Positions 20,747 to 28,498 of a DNA stretch of 64,000 nucleotides are shown one piece after another. How positions within the stretch are numbered: position 1 is the stretch's first letter; each line of letters starts with the position of its first letter. A program made the position numbers and the translations under genes. The DNA comes from Peptoniphilus sp. KCTC 25270 (GTDB lineage Bacteria; Bacillota; Clostridia; Tissierellales; Peptoniphilaceae): contig NZ_JAJMZJ010000003.1 in NCBI RefSeq assembly GCF_021012875.1, positions 1 through 64,000 of the forward strand, in the 5' to 3' direction. Under the pieces are notes generated by a model. The model saw only the letters and a program-made list of their open reading frames with translations. It was not told the origin of the DNA and did not search any database.

Positions 20747-21131
20747 TCTTTTCCTCCTTTCCTTTGCCTCTATAGGATGTATAGAGATTATTTCCAATTA
20801 TGACATATTTTACGGAAACCAACCCCAAAAGAGTGGTCCAAAGATTTAGGTAATCAGCTTTTGCTCCAACAAAAATTACTATTCCATAAATAATATACCG
20901 AATGAAATACTGAATCGTAGTATAAACTTGGGCAGATCCTTTGGTTTTCTCTAGGCTTCTTCGAATCGTAAAATACAATTGCTTAAACATAGCCATAGAA
21001 ACAGCGCTTCCAAAAATCAACCCCAAAATATAAGGGTATGGATCTTTGAAAACGAAAAAGAATACCCCTACCAAAACGAGCACCACACCAGCGGTTTTTA
21101 GAATATACTCGTTGGATAAGCGATCTTTCAT
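20712..21131 (-). CDS. atpI: ATP synthase subunit I-like protein (AtpI), 139 aa
   Basis: Small four-helix membrane protein at the usual AtpI position, before atpB. Members of the family help assemble the c ring or act in Mg2+ uptake. The start at 21131 overlaps the atpZ stop codon (ATGA), which supports translational coupling. Sequence similarity in this family is low, so position and membrane topology carry the call. Confidence 0.75.
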   Translation of the reverse strand: MKDRLSNEYILKTAGVVLVLVGVFFFVFKDPYPYILGLIFGSAVSMAMFKQLYFTIRRSLEKTKGSAQVYTTIQYFIRYIIYGIVIFVGAKADYLNLWTTLLGLVSVKYVIIGNNLYTSYRGKGKEEKNEERNHTPSSK

Positions 21132-21331
21132 AGTTTTTTCCCTAACTTTATTATGTTCATAATTCCTGCAGCGGCACCTAGAATTGTACAAATAAGCAAT
21201 GCCCAATTCCCAGTGTCAAATTTATTGTCAATCCATGATCCAATTAGTATAAACAGAACAATTGGTATTAAAACATTGAGTCCTACTTGACTAATCAACG
21301 CCAATCCTTCATACATATTCTTTTTTTTCAA
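21128..21331 (-). CDS. atpZ: AtpZ-like ATP synthase accessory protein, 67 aa
   Basis: Two membrane helices with the AtpZ-type pattern GSWIDNKFDTGNWALL between them and a basic start (MKKKN). First gene of the atp operon, ending in an ATGA overlap with atpI. Confidence 0.8.
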   Translation of the reverse strand: MKKKNMYEGLALISQVGLNVLIPIVLFILIGSWIDNKFDTGNWALLICTILGAAAGIMNIIKLGKKL

Positions 21332-21363
21332 AACCTTTACTCCTCTCGAACCATGTTAACAAC

Positions 21364-21392
21364 ATTGTATAGGATTCCTTACTCAACTTCAA
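21364..21392 (-). promoter_or_regulatory. promoter of the atp operon
   Basis: On the minus strand -35 TTGAAG (21392-21387) and -10 TACAAT (21369-21364) are 17 bases apart, about 35 bases before the atpZ start. Confidence 0.6.
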
Positions 21393-21473
21393 TAGATTCG
21401 CGATATTGACTCGTTGTTTTCCTAGAAATTATACCTTTATAAATTACCCCGCTTCACTAGGTTTTCAAACAAA

Positions 21474-21500
21474 AAAGAGAGGACTACGCCCCTCTTTTTT
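21474..21500 (-). terminator. terminator after the ABC permease gene
   Basis: A stem AAAAGAG-x-GG/CC-x-CTCTTTT directly after the stop codon at 21502, followed by a T-run on the minus strand. Confidence 0.75.
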
Positions 21501-21501
21501 C

Positions 21502-22704
21502 TTATACAATAATTCGTACATCAAATAATTTTTTGTAAATTTTGTAAGACACAAATCCAAAGAATAAAAATCCTATGATTCGTATGGCTATACTATTGAT
21601 CGCAGCCAAGCCGCTAAATAAAATGGCTCCTAAAGCCGTTGCCGTTACAAGGACTGCCAAGAAAAATACTACTTTTTCGATTCGACTTTCCAATATGAAT
21701 TTTCCACTGTTTTCTACTTTTTGGTTCTTATGGAAGAAATAGCCCAAAATTCCATAGATCACAGCGAGGACAATGACCCCTTCCTCCATTGAAGAAAAAC
21801 CAGAAACCGGTCTTAAAACGTATTGGACAAGGGTTGGTAAATTCCCTAAAAATCGATCGAAGGAATCCGATAAATTAAATAGCCAGGACATTTTTCCGCC
21901 GTAGAAAATTACATTGAGTCCCACAAGAATCAATTGAACCAGTCCAAGTCCTACTGCCCCAATAAAGGACAAGCCTATATGACCAAGGAAAGATCCTGCC
22001 AATTGTCCAATAGCAAATATAAATATATAGAAAGAACTGATTCCAACAACCGTTTGACGAATGGCTCGCCACATTCCCTCATAAACCATTACATTTCGCA
22101 AGGGAGAACGAGTCAGAGCCAAAAATCCTAGAGAATAAGCAATGGCTGTAAATAGAAGTAGGATTCCCAATCCCATAAGAAGTTTTGCAAAATAATCGTA
22201 TTTTTTTGCCCAAGGCAAAGAACGGTTGAACCGATAGAAAGGGGTTATATGTTCTAAGCTACTAAACAAAAAGGCCAATAAAACAGCCCCTATGGCCAAA
22301 GTTGCCACTAAACTACCTTTGATTACCTGTGCACCTAAAACCTTGTAATCATCTCCCCTGTTTACAAGATCAAATTCCTTAAGGAAGAATTCTTCTTTCA
22401 CATCTTCTTCCGAAGATTTCTTTGCCAAGTCCTGTAAATCTTTTTGCGTGATTCCCAATTTTTGCATTTCTTTTTTCTTCGCTTCTTGGGCCTCACTGTT
22501 TCCCATATACACGTCTTCGTAACCATTTCCATGGTCTACTCTTTGCATCTCCTCTGTAATTCTCCAAGAAATCATATCTACGTAAGAATTGGCTGCTCCC
22601 GAAGAAAGGGTGTAGGAAAATAGTAAGAAAAATAGAGCCATTAGAACAATCCACAATTTATTTTTCTTCCATAATATTTTACTGCTCTTCTTAAATGCGT
22701 TCAT
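21502..22704 (-). CDS. ABC-2-type exporter permease, 400 aa
   Basis: Membrane subunit with six or more predicted helices and a large extracytoplasmic loop after the first helix (about residues 35-125, rich in Lys and Glu). It overlaps the upstream ATPase gene by 14 bases. The substrate cannot be told; YtrBCDEF-like exporters in Bacillus respond to cell-wall antibiotics, and the GntR regulator of this unit belongs to the same style. Confidence 0.75.
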   Translation of the reverse strand: MNAFKKSSKILWKKNKLWIVLMALFFLLFSYTLSSGAANSYVDMISWRITEEMQRVDHGNGYEDVYMGNSEAQEAKKKEMQKLGITQKDLQDLAKKSSEEDVKEEFFLKEFDLVNRGDDYKVLGAQVIKGSLVATLAIGAVLLAFLFSSLEHITPFYRFNRSLPWAKKYDYFAKLLMGLGILLLFTAIAYSLGFLALTRSPLRNVMVYEGMWRAIRQTVVGISSFYIFIFAIGQLAGSFLGHIGLSFIGAVGLGLVQLILVGLNVIFYGGKMSWLFNLSDSFDRFLGNLPTLVQYVLRPVSGFSSMEEGVIVLAVIYGILGYFFHKNQKVENSGKFILESRIEKVVFFLAVLVTATALGAILFSGLAAINSIAIRIIGFLFFGFVSYKIYKKLFDVRIIV

Positions 22705-23572
22705 TGTGCTCCTCCCTTCCTTTGTCCCAATAGAATAGATCCTCCATTTTTACTGGTAGAACATCGTACTGAATCACATTTTCTTGTTGAAAGATTTTAT
22801 CCCATTCCTCTTGGGTTCCTTGGGCCAAAAGGGTATATACTCGTCCAATTTTAGAACGTAAGACCACCTTAGATAAAATTTCTTCTGGCAATACAGAAGG
22901 AGTTACCACTTGGAATTTCAATAATCCTAAACTTCCATCGGCTTTGGTCTCTGTTAAAATCCCCTCTTTATTTAAGTAGAAAATATCTGTAGCAATTCCT
23001 TGCAATTCTCCCAATTCATGGGAACTAAGGAAAATAGTTCGCCCTTCTTCATAGGCTTCAATAATAAAATCAAAGGCCACTTGTCGGTTCAAAACGTCCA
23101 ACCCATCAAAAAGCTCATCCAAAAGTAGAATTTTTGCTTTGGTAGATAAAACCATTAAAAGCCCTACCAATTTGTTCATTCCTTTGGATAATTTCCCAAT
23201 GCGATCTTCTAAAGACACATGATGTTTTTCCAATTCTTGAAGAAAGAATTCCCGGTCAAAATTGGGATAGACCACCTCATAATAATAGAGAGCATCTTTT
23301 ATTTTATCGTATTTGAAATAATCAAAATGATCGGGCAAGTAGGAAATATTTTCAAACAATTCCTCTTGAAAAGCCATCTCCTTTCTTTCGTAAAGAAGAC
23401 TTCCCTCATCCATTTTTAATTCATTAAATAAAATGCGTAACAAGGTCGTTTTCCCCGAACCATTTCGCCCAACCAAAGCCACAATGGCTGGTTCCATTAA
23501 GGAGAAATTTACGCTATTTAATACATTGTTGCCATCAAAATTCTTTTGAATATTTTTCCCTTCAAATCTCAC
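22691..23572 (-). CDS. ABC transporter ATP-binding protein, 293 aa
   Basis: Single nucleotide-binding domain. Walker A is GRNGSGKTT and Walker B is KILLLDELFDGLD. The signature is LSKGMNKLVG rather than the usual LSGGQ, as seen in some YtrB-like exporters. A C-terminal domain of about 80 residues follows. It overlaps gntR upstream (11 bases) and the permease downstream (14 bases). Confidence 0.88.
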   Translation of the reverse strand: MRFEGKNIQKNFDGNNVLNSVNFSLMEPAIVALVGRNGSGKTTLLRILFNELKMDEGSLLYERKEMAFQEELFENISYLPDHFDYFKYDKIKDALYYYEVVYPNFDREFFLQELEKHHVSLEDRIGKLSKGMNKLVGLLMVLSTKAKILLLDELFDGLDVLNRQVAFDFIIEAYEEGRTIFLSSHELGELQGIATDIFYLNKEGILTETKADGSLGLLKFQVVTPSVLPEEILSKVVLRSKIGRVYTLLAQGTQEEWDKIFQQENVIQYDVLPVKMEDLFYWDKGREEHNERI

Positions 23573-23939
23573 GTTTTTCCTCCTTTCCTAGCCCTTCAAA
23601 GCAGCGTCGAATTTCTTCGGTTGTTGCGCCAACTTTTTTCGCTTCTTTTACGCAATGCTCCAATTGTTTCAAAACTTTTTGTTTCTCCACATTTCGCATT
23701 TCTTGATTGAAAGAAATAAAAGTTCCTTTTCCCACTACTGCTTGAATCATTCCTATACTTTCTAACTCCTTGTACGCCCGAGATACCGTAGAAGTATTTA
23801 CGGATAAAATTTTTGCCATTTCCCGCACGGACGGTATTTGATCTCCTTGTACCAAATATCCCTTGAAAACCAATTCTTTCATCTGATCTACAATCTGTTG
23901 ATACAAGGGAATTTCACTCATCGTATGAATGGTAAACAT
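23562..23939 (-). CDS. GntR-family (YtrA-type) transcriptional repressor, 125 aa
   Basis: Winged-helix DNA-binding domain (residues about 8-75: PLYQQIVDQMKELV, PSVREMAKILSVNTSTVSRAYKELE) with only a short helical tail, which is the YtrA subfamily layout. These repressors usually control the ABC exporter encoded in the same operon. ATG 23939 is chosen because GGGAGGAG lies directly upstream. Two inverted repeats just upstream are candidate operators. Confidence 0.88.
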   Translation of the reverse strand: MFTIHTMSEIPLYQQIVDQMKELVFKGYLVQGDQIPSVREMAKILSVNTSTVSRAYKELESIGMIQAVVGKGTFISFNQEMRNVEKQKVLKQLEHCVKEAKKVGATTEEIRRCFEGLGKEEKREI

Positions 23940-23960
23940 ATTTCTCCTCCCTTGTGTGCC

Positions 23961-23993
23961 GTATGTGCCCATACACTTCTTACACTTAGTGTA
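23961..23993. promoter_or_regulatory. two inverted repeats, candidate GntR operators
   Basis: GTATG-4-CATAC (23961-23974) and TACAC-3-GTGTA (23981-23993) are both perfect. They lie 22-54 bases before the gntR start, where YtrA-type repressors normally bind their own promoter. Confidence 0.5.
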
Positions 23994-24086
23994 CCACACC
24001 TCCCCATACACCGCAAGTTTTTTCTTGTCATGGTACTGAAATAAGTTTTCCCCTTTCTTTTGTTATAATAGAAATGAGGTGATAAA

Positions 24087-26213
24087 ATGAATCGATTCAA
24101 ATGGCCTTTATTGCTTTCTACTTTAAGTGTTTGCTTACTTTTTGCTAACCCTGAGGAAGCAAAGGCCGTTTCTCTAAAGGAAAATACACAAACTGTTGTT
24201 TCTCCTGGCGTAATCCGAAAGGAATACAAAGCCACGGTTTCTGGCCGAACCAATCGAGTGGATGTGCTTCAAATTGATTTGAACAATCCTTACGCCGATT
24301 TGGAAGTTATTGCTGGCCAAGGAGAATATACGCAAAAGGCCACGGTTTCCCAAATGGCCGACCGAGTACAAGCTCACGCTGCTCTCAATGGAGACTTCTT
24401 CAATATGAGCAAACAGGGGGCCCCTTTTGGTCCGTCTTTTGTAGAGGGAGAATTGCAATCTTCTCCTCTTTTGTCTGTTGGGCTTTTTGGTTTTGGTATC
24501 GATGGAAATCGAACGGGGCATATTGAATCCTTTACTTTTAAGGGAGGCGCTTACGCCAGCAATGGAACGTCCTATCCGATTTCTGGACTAAATAAAACCG
24601 ATTACGTCATTAACCACACCGGGGTTCCCAGTCATAAGGACAGCTTACAATTGTACAATGATTTTTGGGCCGCTTTGACCCGTGGATTAAAGGGAAGCCC
24701 TGAAATTTTAGTGAATAAAAATTTTGTTGTGGAAGAAATTAACTTAAACGGTCCTCTTCCTTATGGCGTTCCTGATGGAAAATACATTTTGCAGGCCAAT
24801 GGAAAAGCCAAGGAATTTATTCAAAAAAATGTTCGAGTAGGACAAAAACTTCGCTTAGATTACAATATTTCTCCCAACCGAAATTGGCAATTTTTAATTG
24901 GAGGCCATGCCATGTTGGTAAACAATGGATCGGTCCTTCCTTATACTTTAGATGCTAAGGACATTGACGGACGAAGAGCCCGTTCTGCTGTTGGCCTTTC
25001 TCAAAATGGAAAAACGGTTTACCTTGTTTCTACAGAGGCCAAAACAAGCCGCAGCTCTGGTATGCGTTTGGCGGAATGGGGCGCTACATTAAAAGCTTTG
25101 GGATCTTATAAAGCTTTGAATTTAGATGGCGGCGGTTCTACTACTATGGTGGCTCGAGAACATGGAGATTTCAAAAATACCGTTGTGACTCGCCCAGAAG
25201 GAAATGGTAGTCAACGACGAATTGTTAATAGTATTGGCGTTATGAACCGTGCGCCCCATGGACCGTTGGCGGGAATTGCTGTATCTGGTCCAAGTAATGT
25301 GGTACAAGCTGAGGTAGCAACCTATGGGGTAGAAAAAGGATGGGATGCAAATTATCATCCAAAGGATGTTTCTCAAGCCAATTATGCCATTACCGATACA
25401 GTCATTGGATCAAGTGCTTGGAGCGGAAACCGCTTCTTATCTTCCCAACGAGGAGAAACCACCATTCGCTTACAGACGATGGAAGGCGTTGTTGGAACTA
25501 AGGTAGTAAAAATTCAAAGTCCTGCTGCCTTACAATCTTTCACTATGAATACAGAAAATTCCGACTTCGTACCGGGAGCAACCATTCCCGTTTCCTTTGA
25601 TGCCGTTACGAAAAACAAACGAAAAATTTCCCTCGATCCTTCTCAAATGAATTGGGCTGTAGAGGGAATGGAAGCCACTATGGATTTGGATTCTTGGAAA
25701 GTAAGAGATGGAAACGGAAAGCTGCAACCTCCTGTTGGAACCATTCAATTGGGGGCTTTGGAAAACCGTGGTTTTGGGAAAGTTACAGCACGTTTTGGGA
25801 ATTTTGAAGAGCAGATTGTTGTGGAAAATCCAGAGTTTACAAAACTTCACATGATTCTAAACAACAAAAATTATTCCGTTGGAAAAGATTGGTTCTTAAT
25901 GGATGTAGAGCCTAAAATTGTGGGAGATCGTACCCTTGTTCCTATCCGATTTGTTACTGAGGCCTTTGGCGCCAATGTAACATGGAACCACGATCTATAT
26001 CATGCTGTCATTGAAAAAGACGGCCATCGAATTGAACTTCCCATTGGAGAAAATGTAGCTTATGTTGATGGAGCTACGGTCCCTATTGATGTTCCAGCTA
26101 TTTTAGATAACGATCGGACTATGATTCCTATTCGATTCGTTTCTGAACATTTAGGCATGGATGTCAATTATATTCATACCAATCGATTTGTAGATATTTA
26201 TGGACGCAAATAA
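24087..26213 (+). CDS. secreted phosphodiester glycosidase with C-terminal stalk domain, 708 aa
   Basis: Exported protein. An N-terminal signal peptide is visible (hydrophobic core, cleavage likely after AKA at residues 25-27). Residues about 45-395 form a NAGPA/DUF2233 phosphodiester glycosidase domain with ALNGDFFNM and the conserved ALNLDGGGSTTMV. Ig-like or linker segments follow to about 590, and the last 110 residues form a copper-amine-oxidase-N-type stalk domain with two copies of the LVPIRFV/MIPIRFVSE pattern. Stalk domains often anchor or stack at the cell surface. The substrate may be a glycosyl phosphodiester in the wall or a capsule (inference). A TATAAT box and GAGGTGA site precede the start. 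Confidence 0.87.
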   Translation: MNRFKWPLLLSTLSVCLLFANPEEAKAVSLKENTQTVVSPGVIRKEYKATVSGRTNRVDVLQIDLNNPYADLEVIAGQGEYTQKATVSQMADRVQAHAALNGDFFNMSKQGAPFGPSFVEGELQSSPLLSVGLFGFGIDGNRTGHIESFTFKGGAYASNGTSYPISGLNKTDYVINHTGVPSHKDSLQLYNDFWAALTRGLKGSPEILVNKNFVVEEINLNGPLPYGVPDGKYILQANGKAKEFIQKNVRVGQKLRLDYNISPNRNWQFLIGGHAMLVNNGSVLPYTLDAKDIDGRRARSAVGLSQNGKTVYLVSTEAKTSRSSGMRLAEWGATLKALGSYKALNLDGGGSTTMVAREHGDFKNTVVTRPEGNGSQRRIVNSIGVMNRAPHGPLAGIAVSGPSNVVQAEVATYGVEKGWDANYHPKDVSQANYAITDTVIGSSAWSGNRFLSSQRGETTIRLQTMEGVVGTKVVKIQSPAALQSFTMNTENSDFVPGATIPVSFDAVTKNKRKISLDPSQMNWAVEGMEATMDLDSWKVRDGNGKLQPPVGTIQLGALENRGFGKVTARFGNFEEQIVVENPEFTKLHMILNNKNYSVGKDWFLMDVEPKIVGDRTLVPIRFVTEAFGANVTWNHDLYHAVIEKDGHRIELPIGENVAYVDGATVPIDVPAILDNDRTMIPIRFVSEHLGMDVNYIHTNRFVDIYGRK

Positions 26214-26218
26214 AAAAG

Positions 26219-26232
26219 GAGCCGAAAGGCTC
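26219..26232. terminator. bidirectional terminator between convergent genes
   Basis: Stem GAGCC-GAAA-GGCTC flanked by A-run and T-run serves both the glycosidase gene (plus) and the stalk-domain gene (minus). Confidence 0.85.
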
Positions 26233-26244
26233 TTTTTTTGTGTC

Positions 26245-26694
26245 TTATTCTGTTGTTCCTTCTTCTAAAATACAGTTTACGGTCCGTTCTTCGTTGTTCC
26301 ACTCTACATCATATTTTTTTAACTGAGCGACCAAGCGCAAAGGATAATAGATGTATCCATCTCGCATTTTTACAAAATATTCCATAGGCAGAGCTTCCCC
26401 ATTAAAATTTCCCCCTGGGCGATCCAAAGGCAATTCCAAATGATAATTCTCTCCCCACAACAAAAATCGCTCTTGTTCCAGTGCTTTTCCTTGAAGTTTT
26501 AAGCTTTCTCGAATCAAATCTGAACGCAAATACGTTCGATCATGATAAATGAATCCCTCATTTAACTTATTGTACGTTTTATTTTCTACATTTATTGTTA
26601 CGGGATAAATTTCCTCGATAGATACTTCTGCTTCTGCTTCAGTGGAAAATAGGAATACAAAAATGAATGTGGCTAGCCATACAAATTTCTTCAC
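26245..26694 (-). CDS. exported stalk-domain protein, 149 aa
   Basis: Begins at a GTG (26694) preceded by GGAGGGG; an earlier ATG at 26724 lies before this ribosome site. The N-terminus is a signal peptide (VKKFVWLATFIFVFLFS, cleavage near AEAEA). The rest resembles a single copper-amine-oxidase-N-like stalk repeat (FIYHDRTYLRSDLIRESL and YYPLRLVAQLKKYDVEW). It faces the phosphodiester glycosidase, which has the same type of domain at its C-terminus, so the two could act together at the surface (inference). Confidence 0.65.
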   Translation of the reverse strand: MKKFVWLATFIFVFLFSTEAEAEVSIEEIYPVTINVENKTYNKLNEGFIYHDRTYLRSDLIRESLKLQGKALEQERFLLWGENYHLELPLDRPGGNFNGEALPMEYFVKMRDGYIYYPLRLVAQLKKYDVEWNNEERTVNCILEEGTTE

Positions 26695-26799
26695 TCTTCT
26701 CCCCTCCTGTTTGTATTCTACCAAATTTTTCTAAGGAAGTGCTTACAAAAGAGTAACAGAAGGAAAACAGTTGTGTTACATCTTTTCTAAAATAAAAAA

Positions 26800-26830
26800 A
26801 AGAAGAAAGTTCCTAGGGAACCTTCTTCTT
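26800..26830 (-). terminator. gdhA terminator
   Basis: Long stem (AAGAAGAA-x-GTTCC/GGAAC-x-TTCTTCTT, one mismatch) with a 3-base loop, followed by eight T on the minus strand. Confidence 0.9.
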
Positions 26831-26852
26831 AATTTGTTGATGTTTTGTAATA

Positions 26853-28202
26853 TTAGATAACACCTTGAGCCATCATAGCTTCTGCAACACGTTTGAAACC
26901 AGCAATGTTTGCACCAGCAACCAAGTTGTATCCCAAACCGTATTCTTCAGCAGCTTCAACGCTTAGACGGTAGATAGTATCCATGATTTTTACTAATTGA
27001 GCATCTACTTCTTCTTCAGACCATACAAGTCTTTCAGAGTTTTGGCTCATTTCTAATGCAGATGTTGCTACACCACCAGCGTTTACAGCTTTAGATGGAG
27101 CTACAACTTCACATTTTTCCATTAGGTATTCTAATGCTTCGTTAGTTGTAGGCATGTTTGCAACTTCGATGTAGTATTTCAAACCTTTAGCAGCCATAGC
27201 TTCTGCTTCTTCCATACCGATTTCATTTTGGTATGCAGCTGGCATAGCGATATCATAATCTACATCAGCCCATGGTTTTTTACCAGCAACGAATTCAACG
27301 CCGAATTTATCTGCGTAATCTTGTACTCTATCGCGTCCTGATTCACGCATTTCTAACATATAAGCTAATTTTTCATCTGTAACGATACCGTCTGGATCAT
27401 AGCAGTATCCGTCTGGACCAGAGATAGCAACAACTTTACCACCTAGTTCAGCAACTTTTTTACAGATACCCCAAGCAACGTTACCGAAGCCTGAAACAGC
27501 AATTTTTTGATCAGCGATACGTAAATCAGCATCTCTTAATACGTTTAATAGGTAGTAAACAGCACCAAATCCAGTTGCTTCTGGACGGATTAAAGATCCA
27601 CCGTAAGATAAACCTTTACCAGTTAATACGCCGTTTTCGAATGTACCTTTTAGACGACGGTATTGTCCATAAAGGAAACCAATTTCTCTAGCGCCTACAC
27701 CGATATCTCCTGCTGGAACGTCAGTGTCTGGTCCAATGTAACGATAAAGAGCTGTCATGTAGCTTTGGCAGAATCTCATGATTTCAGCATCGCTCTTTCC
27801 ACGTGGGTCGAAGTCAGAACCGCCTTTACCACCACCGATTGGTAGACCAGTTAAGCTGTTTTTGAAAGTTTGTTCGAAACCTAAGAATTTAATAACACTT
27901 TCAGTTACTGTTGGGTGGAAACGAATACCTCCCTTGTAAGGTCCGATAGCTCCGTTAAATTGGCAACGGTAACCAGTGTTTGTATGGTGTTGACCGTTGT
28001 CATCTTCCCATACAACACGGAATTTGAATAGACGATCTGGTTCAACCATACGTCCTAATAAATCTACTTTTTCAAATTCAGGATGTTGAGCAATAACTGG
28101 CTCAAGAGAAGTTAATACTTCTTCAATAGTTTGTACAAATTCTGGTTCATGCGCATGTTTTTCTTTTACATTTGCAATTACACTGCTTACATAAGCGTTC
28201 AT
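26853..28202 (-). CDS. gdhA: glutamate dehydrogenase, 449 aa
   Basis: Cytoplasmic hexameric enzyme converting glutamate to 2-oxoglutarate and ammonium or the reverse. The substrate loop PIGGGKGGSDFDPRGKSD with catalytic Lys, the PAGDIGVGAREIGFL segment and the dinucleotide fold (VSGFGNVAWG) are complete. The length is that of the 450-residue family. ATG 28202 is chosen because GGAGGTC lies nine bases upstream; the reading frame stays open for another 49 codons without a ribosome site. NAD versus NADP use is not clear from sequence. A long structured leader precedes it. Confidence 0.97.
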   Translation of the reverse strand: MNAYVSSVIANVKEKHAHEPEFVQTIEEVLTSLEPVIAQHPEFEKVDLLGRMVEPDRLFKFRVVWEDDNGQHHTNTGYRCQFNGAIGPYKGGIRFHPTVTESVIKFLGFEQTFKNSLTGLPIGGGKGGSDFDPRGKSDAEIMRFCQSYMTALYRYIGPDTDVPAGDIGVGAREIGFLYGQYRRLKGTFENGVLTGKGLSYGGSLIRPEATGFGAVYYLLNVLRDADLRIADQKIAVSGFGNVAWGICKKVAELGGKVVAISGPDGYCYDPDGIVTDEKLAYMLEMRESGRDRVQDYADKFGVEFVAGKKPWADVDYDIAMPAAYQNEIGMEEAEAMAAKGLKYYIEVANMPTTNEALEYLMEKCEVVAPSKAVNAGGVATSALEMSQNSERLVWSEEEVDAQLVKIMDTIYRLSVEAAEEYGLGYNLVAGANIAGFKRVAEAMMAQGVI

Positions 28203-28380
28203 GTCTTTTGACCTCCTAAAAATAACATTTGTTCTTTTCCATGGCAGCGGAAAACTCGAAACAGAGTTTTGCAAAGGATTTCCCACTCTTCGAAAGGGAA
28301 CCTTATATGTAAGACTCTGGGGAGATTCCATTTCCTTGAGTGAACCCACTCAATGTGTAGCTCCATTGCCTTAATCATAA
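28203..28380 (-). promoter_or_regulatory. structured leader upstream of gdhA, riboswitch-like
   Basis: The transcribed leader can form several helices. A closing stem ATGGAGC (28366-28360) pairs with GCTGCCAT (one bulged G). Inside it, TTGAGTG-GGTT-CACTCAA is a perfect 7-bp hairpin. CAGAGT pairs with ACTCTG around a nested TTCCC/GGGAA stem. An alternative hairpin AAAACTC-TGTTTC-GAGTTTT uses the same bases as the ACTCTG arm, so the two are mutually exclusive. No known riboswitch consensus was recognised. Confidence 0.5.
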
Positions 28381-28460
28381 CACAAGGTTAAAGGAAAATC
28401 CATGGATTTTTTTATGTATAAAGTATAACTTGTATACTAGACGACAAAAGAGCAAAGAGA

Positions 28461-28494
28461 AAGGCTATTTCTCAATATTTTAAGAAATAGCCTT
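28461..28494 (-). terminator. terminator after the ABC-2 permease gene
   Basis: Perfect 12-bp stem AAGGCTATTTCT/AGAAATAGCCTT with a 10-base loop and a T-rich tail on the minus strand, just after the stop codon at 28499. Confidence 0.8.
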
Positions 28495-28498
28495 TTCC

